Of a stretch of 64,000 nt of DNA, positions 54,775-64,000 are shown one piece after another; the stretch's first letter is position 1; every line of letters starts with the position of its first letter. Origin of the DNA: Liopterus haemorrhoidalis. Its lineage: Eukaryota; Arthropoda; Insecta; Coleoptera; Dytiscidae. Where the stretch lies: positions 46,948,509 to 47,012,508 of the forward strand of contig OZ020618.1 of the NCBI GenBank assembly GCA_963971575.1. The letters run 5' to 3'. A program made the translations under genes and the position numbers. Under the pieces are notes generated by a model that worked only from the letters and a program-made list of their open reading frames with translations, had not been told where the DNA came from and searched no databases.

Positions 54775-55809
54775 AAAAAAATTAATATTACTTGTGAAGG
54801 TTTTCGTTGGATGATTTTTTATGATTTTAGTAAAGGCATAACTCAACAACAATGCATAGATTCGCTTCGTTCAACTTTTGGTAATGAAACACTATCAGGA
54901 AAGATTGGTTTCCAATTGGTTTGCAGAATTTCGTCGAGGTCGTGCGTCCGTCTGTGATGAATCTCGTGAAAGTCGACCAAAATCGGTTGTGATTCAAAAA
55001 ATATTGTGCGCAATATATCGATATTGTGCGCAAAATGATTGAAGAAGATTTGGCATATCGCAGACTGCAATACATTTGATTTTTCATGAACATTTAGCTG
55101 TGAAGAAAATCTGTTCCCGATGGATTCCGCATCATTTGACCCAAACTCAATAAAAGGCTTGTGTTATGTGTAAGAGAATGCTAAAAAAATTGAACCTAGA
55201 CATTGCAAAATTCGTATACAACATTGTTACAGGTGACGAAACTTGGATTTATTCATATGAACCGGAATCTACGCAACAATCCACTATTTGGGTCTTCCAA
55301 TATGAACCGAAACCCACAAAAGTTTTACTTTCACGAAGCACTTCCAAAAAATGATCACTTGTTTCTTCGGTTGTACTGAACATGTCACAACTATTCCTTT
55401 AGAGGATCGTAGAACTGTTAATGCTTAATGGTATACATCAATTTGCTTGCCAGAAGTCCTCGACAAAATCAGGAAAAACAACCAAAAGCGTCGCATAATT
55501 ATTCATCATGACAATGCAAGCTTCCACACAGCACGCCAAACAATTGATTATTTGAAGGAGAAAAAGATCGAATTAATGTCTCATTGCCCGTATTTACCTG
55601 ATTATCTCCTAACGACCTTTTTTTGCTCCCCAATGTCAAACAAAAAATGCGTGCACAGCGATTTTCATCACATCAAGGAGCTGTTGAAGCCTTAAAAAAC
55701 CCATGTTTTTGAGATACCAACAAAAAAGTGGAAAAAATGTTTCGAGAATTGGTTTGAAGGCATGCAAAAGTGTATAAATCTTGAAAGCGAATATTTTGAA
55801 AAGCAATAA
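54775..55809 (+). pseudogene. mariner (DD34D) transposase, copy B, heavily broken
   Basis: Start codon lost (ATTAATATTACTTGTGAAGG where copy A has ATGGATATT). FVFRWMIFYDFSKG-like N-terminus, frameshifts near 54900 and 55010, then LNLDIAKFVYNIVTGDETWI (first Asp, about 55240), YEPESTQQSTIWVFQ, IIIHHDNASFHTARQ (second, about 55510), HCPYLPDYLLTTFFC (third motif decayed, no Asp) and an end near 55809 (SEYFEKQ). More diverged than copy A. Confidence 0.88.
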
Positions 55810-55825
55810 AACAGTTTGTTACAAA

Positions 55826-57560
55826 AAAAAAGATTCTTTCTTAGTTTATGTAAAAACTTGAAATTACTATTTTGTATGTTGGCCATGTGGAAATCTTATT
55901 CATTGTACAGTGACAGGGAACCTTTTAAATTTCTTATATGTAGAGATAAGTGCAGAGGACCCATGGGCCACGGGTTGGGCGTCACTGCTTTAGTTACAAG
56001 TGCTTATTTTATTCAGAAATGTTACAGCACTAATAATCAGAAAATTGTTTTTTACTTATAATATGAGATGAAAATTTAATTTTGTCGGTAACTTCAAAGA
56101 ACAAAGATCAAATATATACGTGTTATGAAGTTTTAGAAAATAAAAACCCTTCTCTGAAACATGTAGACAGAAATATAAACTAAGATTTACAATTCAATTT
56201 AGCAAGCAGCAAGTGTCGGTAATTTCATTTGAAGCAAAAGTTCCTTTAATAACATACATCTCTCGGCACGTCATAAAGTGAGCGGCCTTAGCAGCTATAT
56301 TAGTAGTAGTATGTTGAACGTGTATTTTTGAGTCGTCTCTTTACCTTGAGTTCCGATATTGCAGTCTTGTTGGCTCACAACATGCTCGTAGATAATATTG
56401 AGCCTTTCATAGAGCGTTGCCGTTGCCGGTGTCTGTACTGAAGCTTGTGCTGAAGCCGAAGCAGACAACTAACTACAATATGTGTTACAAGCTTCACCAT
56501 GATATACGGACACGAGTATTAATCCCGATGGGGGTTTCCTAGATGCGGAATTATCAACACAACCCCGCTCTAACAGTTATTAGCAATACAGGATGTGTTT
56601 GCATCATACACATTACATACAGGGGACTAACTGACTTATTGTTCTAAAGGGTGACTCTATTTCAAAATAATAAAAGGATATATGTTTTAGGAAGTTCTTC
56701 AGTTCTTGCATCCTGGTCTTTTAGGCATGGACTAAGAACAGAAGGAAGAAGATAACGAAATAACGATATTAACCGAATTTTTTTCAAAACTGAAACAATA
56801 AATAAATAATAGGTTCCCAAAGTCTAGACAGGCGTATAAGGGCAGAGATGTTAATCTAGATAATGGATAAAATTACCACGCGAAATTTAATAATCAATCT
56901 TATTAAAATTTTATCTCTGCATAGCTCCACCATATTAGTGAAGTGTTAGACTTAGCTTTGAAGACAGTTATTTATTTGCGTGATTACACCACAATCATAT
57001 TCACAATTTTAAGGAAGCGATATAAATATAATATTTAATTAAACAACGTAGAATATATTTGCCGCTTGATATGAATTTTAAGAAACACAATATGATTTTA
57101 TTTAACATCTTATATACGACTCAAGAATCTGGGATAAAATATACTTTGTTATTGTTAAAATTTCAATATGTCTTTGATTTTAGAAGAAATTTTCATCATG
57201 TTTTAGTTAATAAATAATATGTATAATAAACATAGTTTCATTTTCTAATTGTTAGTAAAATTTCGCAACCACAATCGGTTTTAAAATAAAAACTGGTTCC
57301 GGATTGACCTGGTTTCGAATATCCGACTGTAGAACCGGGTATCCAGATTCGGGTAACCTTAAAAAAATGTGAAGAGCAAACAAAATATAAATGAGAAGCA
57401 AACCAACGAATTATGAATGAAGTGAGGAACACAAAAAAGGTATTCGGAAATATAACTAGGCATCCAGAGCCGAGTCCCCCGTAAATTACGTACCCAGTTT
57501 TACCCGAAAACACGGTTTAGATTTTTGGAACTACTTTTAAGTGGAGGATTGGCAGAAACA
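55826..57560. other. no gene recognised; GC-richer part at 56230-56600
   Basis: 56400-56580 holds GTTGCCGTTGCCGGTGTCTG and GATGGGGGTTTCC, unlike the AT-rich flanks, without an ORF. 57290-57500 contains repeated CCGGGTATCCAGATTCGGGT-type and AGTTTTACCCG motifs and resembles 40030-40060 in reverse; possibly an unclassified repeat. Confidence 0.35.
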
Positions 57561-57852
57561 TGGTCTATCTTGGCAAGCGACCGGAGAACCTCAGAACGAT
57601 CCAAGCTGTGTTACTGAAGCAGAATGATGTGTATTCCATGGAATGTACAATTATCTCTATCATCAGGGAACTGGATATAACAGAACGACTGTCCTCCATG
57701 GTACACAACAGAATATTGACATATTTTGTCATCAGAAGGAGGACTCTTCAATCTTCTTTTCAATGGTCAAGAGATATTTAGTCATCCTTTCTCATTACTT
57801 GTTCTCTTATCCTCATTATACCTTTGTGCCAGTTTTATCGCCTGCTGCCAAC

Positions 57853-58310
<458 letters not shown>

Positions 58311-58970
58311 TTGCCTCTCACATTTAAGATTTTGTAAGCATAACCAAGAAACTCATACTCTATCACTCATGTATATTTGTTTGGTAGATACTGTGGACAA
58401 GTGGCTGGACAAGAGTTGAAATTTTGCATGCATATTACAGTTGATAGCTTACATTACAATTATAATTACAAATTGTATTGATCAAATTACAATTAAAGTA
58501 ATTATTACCGTTAAATTAATTCTTCAAAATGGCGCTGCCACCAAAAACCAAATCTAATTATTTTGTTCTGAACACAACTTTTCATTTTAGCAGCGCTGTA
58601 AACTTCCAAGATCAAACAATGCTATAAAATTGCTATTCTGCAGACTATAGCCTGATTAAAGCGGTACGCGACAACTCGGTGCTGGTCAACTCGTCTGTGG
58701 TGAACTCGACGATGGTTAACTATCAGTTGATCATCGCTGAATTTACCGTCGTTGAATAAGGGTATGAACAGGTAAAAATGAGAACCAGCTGTCGGCGATT
58801 GTTGATGCCGGTTACTGCACACATAGAAAGGTTGTTAACGGCGTCGGTTTTCTGAATTTTCTTCATAAAAATTGGCCTGGTTTATAATAAATGTTGCTTT
58901 ATTTGCTTAAGGGTGTAATATATCTACTGAAACATGTCATTTCTGCAGACTAGATGTTAAAAAACAAATT
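58311..58970. other. AT-rich stretch with a short degenerate minisatellite
   Basis: 58665-58745 has GGTCAACTCGTCTGTGGTGA-ACTCGACGATGGTTAACT, loosely repeated every 15-17 bp, reminiscent of 11299-11405. Nothing else. Confidence 0.45.
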
Positions 58971-58980
58971 AAAAAAAAAA

Positions 58981-59700
58981 ACAGCTGTGGCCACCACAGG
59001 ACCGACCGCCGTCATAAAGTACTTATAAAGGGTGTTTTTTTTAGAGGTATAGAACTTTAAATTGCAATAAAACAACGATGGATTATTCGATTGACATGAT
59101 TTTTTTTTTATTCGAAAGATAATCTTGTGGCATTACATTTTAAATATGATTTCTGGCATATGACCGCCACGGCTGGCTCGGATGTAGTCCAATCTGGACG
59201 TCCAATTTTCGATGACTTTTTCCAACATTTGTGGCCGTATATCGGCAATAACACGGCGAATGTTGTCTTCCAAATGGTCAAGTGTTTGTGGCTTATCCGC
59301 ATAGACCAATGACTTTATATAGCCCCACAGAAAGTAGTCCAGCGGTGTTAAATCACAAGATCTTGGAGGCCAATTCACAGGTCCAAAACGTGAAATTAGG
59401 CGGTCACCAAACGTGTCTTTCAATAAATATTTTGCATTTTTGAAAAATATTGCAGTTTTTGGTGAATTTTGGCAATTCATGATGAATTGCCAAACCAAAC
59501 TGAGAATAAATCACTTGACAGCTGTTAAATCGGTCGCCATCTTGAACAGTAATGCCAACTTAAAGTTCTATACCTCTAAAAAAAACACCCGTTATAAAAT
59601 AGATTCTAGCAGCAGAGTAGAAATAACTTGGCCTAATATTTTCTAACAGAGATATTATTTATCATGACCATGGAAACGTTACATATAAGTATGGAAAAAT
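58981..59700 (-). repeat. dispersed repeat R, copy 2, split by a mariner
   Basis: Inverted copy of 38821-39565 without that copy's MITE; interrupted instead by the element at 59030-59590. Reads CAGCTGTGGCCACCACAGGA ... GGAAACGTTACATATAAGTA. Confidence 0.85.
59030..59590 (-). mobile_element. internally deleted mariner-like element, 561 bp
   Basis: Perfect 31-bp inverted ends (GGGTGTTTTTTTTAGAGGTA...) at 59030-59060 and 59560-59590, target within TTATA repeats. The 121-codon minus ORF 59498-59133 starts FIMNCQNSPKTAIFFKNAKY, then DRLISRFGPVNWPPRSCDLT, PLDYFLWGYIKSLVYADKP, and ends ENWTSRLDYIRASRGGHMPE. This is the third catalytic motif (DLTPLDYFLWGY) and C-terminus; HTH and first two Asp residues are deleted. 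The uninterrupted frame suggests recent age. Confidence 0.92.
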
Positions 59701-59995
59701 TGAGACTTAAAATTTTTTTAAATTTTACAAAAATTATTCGAAATTTTTCGTTTTATCAAAAAACGTCCCAAATAAAAGTTATTGCATTTATAGCAACTTT
59801 TGTTCAATAAATTTTTTCGAAATATTTTTCTGTTGTGAAATATTCACAAAAATCTTAAAATCGACACGAGTAAACTCCCATTTTTAGTCAACCGATTTTT
59901 ACCAAAAGTTGATCAACTCGTGTCATTGATATCAAAAGCTTAAATATGCAGTTTCATAAAAATCCTTTTAGCCGTATTTGCTCTGCACGTGTACA

Positions 59996-60195
59996 CAGAC
60001 AGACAGACAGACGGATGGACGGACAGACAGACAGACAGACAGACGGACGGACAGACAGACCGACAGACATTATGCTAAAAATAGTCAAAACGTTATGTAG
60101 GCACCTCAATTCGTGAAGATCCATCGAAATCTCGAAATGTCAAAATCGGTATGAGCACAATACCTCCCTTATATATGTTGGCGGTCGGTAAAAGT
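59996..60195 (+). repeat. dispersed repeat with (GACA)n tract, copy 2
   Basis: (GACA)n/(GACG)n at 59997-60065, then ATGCTAAAAATAGTCAAAAC, CAATTCGTGAAGATCCATCG, TATATATGTTGGCGGTCGGT as in 18893-19062. Upstream 59860-59990 (ACACGAGTAAACTCCC, AGCCGTATTTGCTCTGC) probably belongs to the same repeat. Confidence 0.75.
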
Positions 60196-60229
60196 AAACA
60201 AAATATCAGAATAAGTGAGTACTAGCATC

Positions 60230-60545
60230 TTATATGCTGATAAATAATGTTTCAAAGATTCCTCTTTACTGATCTGCGTGTCCAGATACATTTGAAAGTA
60301 AGGCGATATTTACTCTCGCCATTTGGCGCATGTTAACAAGATATTGAAGACGCCGGCAACAATCTTGTATTTCGCAAGCATAGCTCCTCGATCAATTCTT
60401 GCTTAAATCCATCTTAGAAATTGGATTTTCTTCATCGTCTGCGATTGCCTTGTGCACATTTGTTGATTGTTACTGGGTCCTTCTTAGAGTATGACCGATC
60501 CATTTCCATTTCGAAGATTATAATGGTTGCTAAATTTTGTACGAG
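60230..60545 (-). pseudogene. possible RTE-type LINE tail, strongly decayed
   Basis: Minus strand EMEMDRSYSKKDPVTINKCA, GNRRR resembles a shifted 'KWIGHTLRK.P..ITK.AL..NPQGKRRRGRP' segment. Frameshifted throughout; weak. Confidence 0.3.
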
Positions 60546-61150
60546 GATGGTACATCAACAAGAAGAAGAGAAACAAATAAAATATCTTTATTGTCTGAAC
60601 AAGAAACCATTATGTTTTATAAACCAAAGCACTACTACAAATAAATACAAACATATATCATAAAATACTGCAAAATCATTAAAATAAATCATAACTTCCG
60701 CAACAATATTAGTTATAGCGCTTACTTTAACTGCAACTAAATGTTTACTACACTACATATATTACAGAATTGCCTTTAAAAATTGTCATAAAAATCCCCA
60801 CGTGTTAATATTTAGATATTTATAACAGATGTCACACCATTTCCACCATCTTGTCTTTATCTTTTTAATGTCTATATTTGCTTACAAGCCGAGTAACCTG
60901 GACCTTTTGATAATGTTATCAATAGCCAATTGTACGACATGTTGTTTATTCTAAGAAGATATAAACATTAAATTCAATGAAAAAAACAAAATGAAATATT
61001 TTGTAATTTGTTTTAAATTGAAAGAGTTAATTGACTTTACTAAGTATTTCATTCCTTTTTTATTGAGATAAATTATTATTTATTAATTAAATTGAATAGA
61101 TTAATTAATTTTATTAAATTAATCACAGGGAAATGTTCTATGTTTTCTTT
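60546..61150. other. AT-rich stretch, nothing recognised
   Basis: No gene or repeat supported. Confidence 0.45.
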
Positions 61151-61154
61151 ATTT

Positions 61155-61432
61155 TTAGAGGTTGGTAATCATCCAACTCAATACTTGAGCCTTGTATTGA
61201 GCGAGGTGCTGAAAATCAACAATCTCAACATTGAACAGGTTGAAGCCTACAAGTATCTTAGGCATGAAATATGAATTGACAGAGACAATGAGACGTGCGA
61301 AATCTTCAGGAGATTATCACAAGAATGGGTAACATTTGGTAGGAAATATTTTGAACACGTTGACGGACAGAAAAATGAAGGTTTTTGACACTATGTTTTG
61401 TTATATACCTTGAAATATAGATTTTTTCGTTA
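61155..61432 (+). pseudogene. RTE-type LINE fragment
   Basis: Plus strand: LKINNLNIEQVEAYKYLRHEI then a stop, IDRDNETCEIFRRLSQEW, VTFGRKYFEHVDGQKNEGF. Matches the 'E.V..YKYLGHEI.IDRDNQTCEI.RRIGL.W.AFG' segment of RTE-like RTs. Ends at the hAT MITE. Confidence 0.65.
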
Positions 61433-61440
61433 ATTATGGA

Positions 61441-61697
61441 CCCGCAGTAAGGGGGGGCGGAGGGGGCAACGGCCCCAAGCGCACTAAGGAAAAGGGCGCC
61501 GACGAGCTTAACTAAGGGGCGCCACATTGCGAAGGTGAGGACCTTTTTTTTTGCTCATCACTTGGATTTTGGGAGGTGAGGACCTTTTTCTTTTTGCTCA
61601 TCACTTGGATTTTAGGAAGTGAGGACCACCTTTTTTTTGCCAAGGGCGCCAAAACACAGTTTTGCCCCTAGCGCAAGTTTTCCTTACTGCGGCTCTG
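61441..61697. mobile_element. hAT-type MITE, 257 bp, copy 2
   Basis: Inverted relative to 39664-39920 and of the same length. Left end has lost the first bases (CCCGCAGTAAGG); right end CCTTACTGCGGCTCTG intact. Exact 8-bp duplication ATTATGGA (61433-61440, 61698-61705). Two to three hairpin units GGTGAGGACC...CATCACTT at 61531-61630. Confidence 0.92.
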
Positions 61698-61984
61698 ATT
61701 ATGGATGTTAAATTAGCACGCAGTTTTAGTCGGTTTTGTTCATAAATTAATAAACAAAAATAATAGGTTGTGATACTGTAAGTTAATATGTTATTCATAG
61801 TAAAGTCACTAGATTATACAAAGTACCGCAATGGCGGCCATGCTGGGGTTAAAAATGTCGCAAACACAAATGATGTTCAGTGATTCCAACATTACAAAAA
61901 TAAGAAACTAGTTTTTATTTTAAACATTGTAATCACGATTTTTTTAATCACAGATGCACTATAACAAAATTGTTGTACAATTTC

Positions 61985-62509
61985 AATAATGTGTGTAATA
62001 AAATACAGAGCTACAATAATTGAGATAAAATGTATCGACTTACATGTTAATACAGGTGTAATATATTCTTTATTGTAGTGTCTTTATTGTAGAATTAAAT
62101 GAAATATCCTTATTTGTTTATAATAATTCAAAATGTGCGGCTGCGCAGACAGTTTAAAACTGGTAATTTCATGACGGTAACTTATACCCTTTTCACACTA
62201 GATCTTTAAGACGAGTTAACTTAAAGTTCACCGATGTTTAAGATCGGTATGCTTTCACACTTGATGTTTAAATCTCTGGTGCTGTCATCAGCTATAGTAA
62301 TTTTGTCCTTAAGTTACCGTCATGAAATTACCAGTTTTGAACTGTCTGCGCAGACGCACATTTTGAATTATTATAAACATTTAAGGATATTTCATTTCAT
62401 TCTACAATAAAGGCACTACAATAAAGAATATATTACACCTGTATTAACATGTAAGTCGATACATTTTATCTCAATTATTGTAGCTCTGTATTTTATTAAA
62501 CACATTATT
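61985..62509. repeat. large inverted repeat, 200-bp arms, 125-bp loop
   Basis: 61985-62184 and 62310-62509 are reverse complements with about seven mismatches in 200 (blocks AATACAGAGCTACAATAATT, CGACTTACATGTTAATACAG, TTCAAAATGTGCG.CTGCGCA, TAATTTCATGACGGTAACTT). The loop 62185-62309 carries TACCCTTTTCACACTAGATC. A transcript would fold into a long near-perfect hairpin. Confidence 0.93.
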
Positions 62510-62787
62510 AAAATAAATAATTTTATTATAACAATAAGTATAAACTTCTTATAACGTCGATGTAATACAGTATTCTTGTTTATGATAATATAAAATGTTG
62601 ACAGCACAAATTCAAAGAGCATTTTTTTATAATAGAAATTAAGTTGGCAATGCGGGCGAAGTTTAAGACGCTGATCTCTGTCTTAAACATCGGTCGTGTT
62701 TAGACGAGGCCGTACGGTTTCACATTAGCGTTTAAAGATACATTCACTTTAACATCCGATCTTAAAGATCTAGTGTGAAAAGGGTAT
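62188..62787. mobile_element. Harbinger-like MITE, ~600 bp, tentative
   Basis: Ends TACCCTTTTCACACTAGATC and GATCTAGTGTGAAAAGGGTA are inverted and lie between TTA and TTA, a typical PIF/Harbinger 3-bp target. It includes the right arm of the large inverted repeat, so the order of events is unclear. Internal GTTTAAGAC...GTCTTAAAC (62662-62688) is a further small hairpin. Confidence 0.5.
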
Positions 62788-62916
62788 TAAGGACAAAATT
62801 ACTGTAGCTGATGACAGCACCAAAGATTTAAACATCAAGTGTGCAAGCATACCGATCTTAAACATCGGTGAACTTTAAGTTCACTCGTCTGAAAGATCTA
62901 GTGTGAAAAGAGTATA
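62788..62916 (-). repeat. inverted second copy of the fold-back loop
   Basis: TAAGGACAAAATTACTGTAG ... GAAAGATCTAGTGTGAAAAG is the reverse complement of 62185-62309 at over 90 percent by eye. Confidence 0.9.
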
Positions 62917-63544
62917 ACTTAGACATTCCTGAGTGAAACAGTGTTGTCATATTTTTAGTATCTTTCCATTTTTCCGTTATTATAAAAACTAACACTGGAT
63001 ATTTATGTGTCAATTTAGAACAGTACTAATAGGGGTAATTAGGATTCTGCCCCTTCTTCTATACGCCACTGGTAAAATATATTTATTCATCACAAAATGT
63101 AACAAAAGTGACAAATAAAACGGTTATCGAACAGATGTAGACAGTGTTACAAAAGGTGAATTCCAGTAGCTAGATATCCATGTCCGCCACATGCTGTGAG
63201 CCGTCCCTAAAACGTCCCAACAAAAGGACGTCAAAATATACACATTACTACTAATAATTTCAACGTCCAATAAAAACACTGAATTATAACAACCGTCTCC
63301 TCACAATAAACCCTCAATGATGTTATAAATTGTTAGCTTTTTTAAGGGATTGTAAGGGATGGGTAGGGTACCTAAATTGCTCCCTTTTATCAATTGTAGA
63401 GAATAGATTAGAGCACATCCGTTTATACTAATATTTTGGGAAGTATTATATATTGTACTACAATAAAGAAAAAACATTTGAATAGATGTCATAATTTTTT
63501 TAAATATAATTTGTACAATTTTTCCTTTTTGTAACAGTAAAGCT
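62917..63544. other. AT-rich stretch, nothing recognised
   Basis: A CGCCACTGG-type hAT-like end at 63066 lacks a partner. The 98-codon minus frame 63301-63597 shows no domain. Confidence 0.4.
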
Positions 63545-63548
63545 AGGT

Positions 63549-64000
63549 TCACAGAACAAAAACCAGCGACAGCGACACGCTTTCCGTGCGCGTTCACAGA
63601 ATACGCAATGTTGACATAAGCCCGCTCAGTTCAAAACTCTGTCAAAACAGTAAATACAGTATCCTGTGACAATAAATAAATAATTATGGACAGGCGAATG
63701 TTACAGCTTATTATTTATTATTGGGTGTGGAGAAGAAGGAAATGTATAAACGAAGGCCAAGAAGGTAAGATACATATATGACATGTTTTTTTAATATTAA
63801 TGAATTTTCCATTTTTATTTATTCGATTTACGATATATACATGTACATATAAAATTTAACGCGGTAAAAAAAACTCTAACATAAACAATAACAGCTGATC
63901 GACAGATTCAAAACTTTAGGCGGTTGAGTGAGAAAAGAACTGTTTTAGAAAAAGACAGAGCATACTGTCGCTGAAAGTTAAACAAATTTTAACTTCTTGC
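63549..64000 (+). mobile_element. possible PIF/Harbinger element start, cut by window end
   Basis: TAA then AGCTAGGTTCACAGAACAAA could be a terminal repeat beside a TWA target. At 63686 a short ORF MDRRMLQLIIYYWVWRRRKC runs to GAAG|GTAAGA (63760), a plausible splice donor. The start 'MD.R.......YW..RRR' resembles Harbinger transposase N-termini. Weak evidence; the rest is outside. Confidence 0.35.

Larger units (their letters stand above)
53888..55825 (+). mobile_element. mariner element, copy B, split by a LINE
   Basis: Matches copy A from ATGTTTTTACAAACGAGCAC (about 53884) to the A-run after the transposase end. A LINE at 53915-54641 interrupts the 5' region; the mariner continues at 54642 with the duplicated CACTAGATGGCAAT. 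Confidence 0.8.

Overview
The window looks like an AT-rich, transposon-saturated stretch of an arthropod genome, most likely an insect with a large genome. The grounds are the element mix: mariner, Tc1, pogo, hAT and PIF/Harbinger DNA transposons beside Jockey/CR1, RTE, I-like and zinc-knuckle (R1-like) non-LTR retrotransposons, with tRNA-headed SINEs. I cannot name the species. I found no host protein-coding gene I would defend. Nearly every coding segment is a 5'-truncated LINE or a broken transposase, and all are better read as relics than as working genes.

Layout. 0-3.4 kb: Jockey/CR1 reverse transcriptase, a pogo-type relic, and an RTE relic carrying a Jockey tail. 4.5-10.9 kb: a pogo-like element split by a mariner, a hAT MITE, a hAT transposase, an RTE tail and a second mariner copy. 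12.6-16.7 kb: a classic mariner and several MITEs. 18.3-24.2 kb: RTE relic, a 1.4-kb tandem-module repeat, a third mariner copy, and a Tc1 inserted in the second of two tandem short ORFs that look like the start of a Crypton-type recombinase. 25.5-29.7 kb: I-like LINE, Harbinger relic split by a hAT MITE, and a Jockey RT split by another LINE. 31.2-35.4 kb: a 1.57-kb non-autonomous hAT and a nearly intact Tc1. 38.8-43.5 kb: a Harbinger-like MITE, a hAT MITE, an I-like LINE with a nested Jockey tail, and a Jockey RT. 43.9-47.2 kb: two mariners, one with ~100-bp terminal inverted repeats. 48.2-55.8 kb: tRNA-like SINEs, a tandem-repeat element, an RTE RT, and a mariner split by a LINE. 57.8-64 kb: a SINE with a 240-bp (AAAT)n tail, another mariner, a hAT MITE, a large fold-back structure, and what may be the start of a Harbinger element.

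Between the transposons lie more GC-rich, apparently single-copy islands (about 3.5-4.5, 11.65-12.2, 19.1-19.7, 27.6-28.45, 30.7-31.2 continuing at 32.8-33.6, 35.6-37.1, 50.8-51.2 and 56.2-56.6 kb). They carry no convincing ORF and are the best candidates for host regulatory or intronic sequence.

The main story is layered insertion. Several insertions have exact target-site duplications, so their order can be read directly. The structures most worth a second look are the fold-back at 62 kb, the tandem hairpin array inside a hAT MITE at 26 kb, the Tc1-interrupted tandem ORFs at 22-24 kb, and three mariner copies that share one internal deletion. I did not find evidence of a coherent new multi-gene system.
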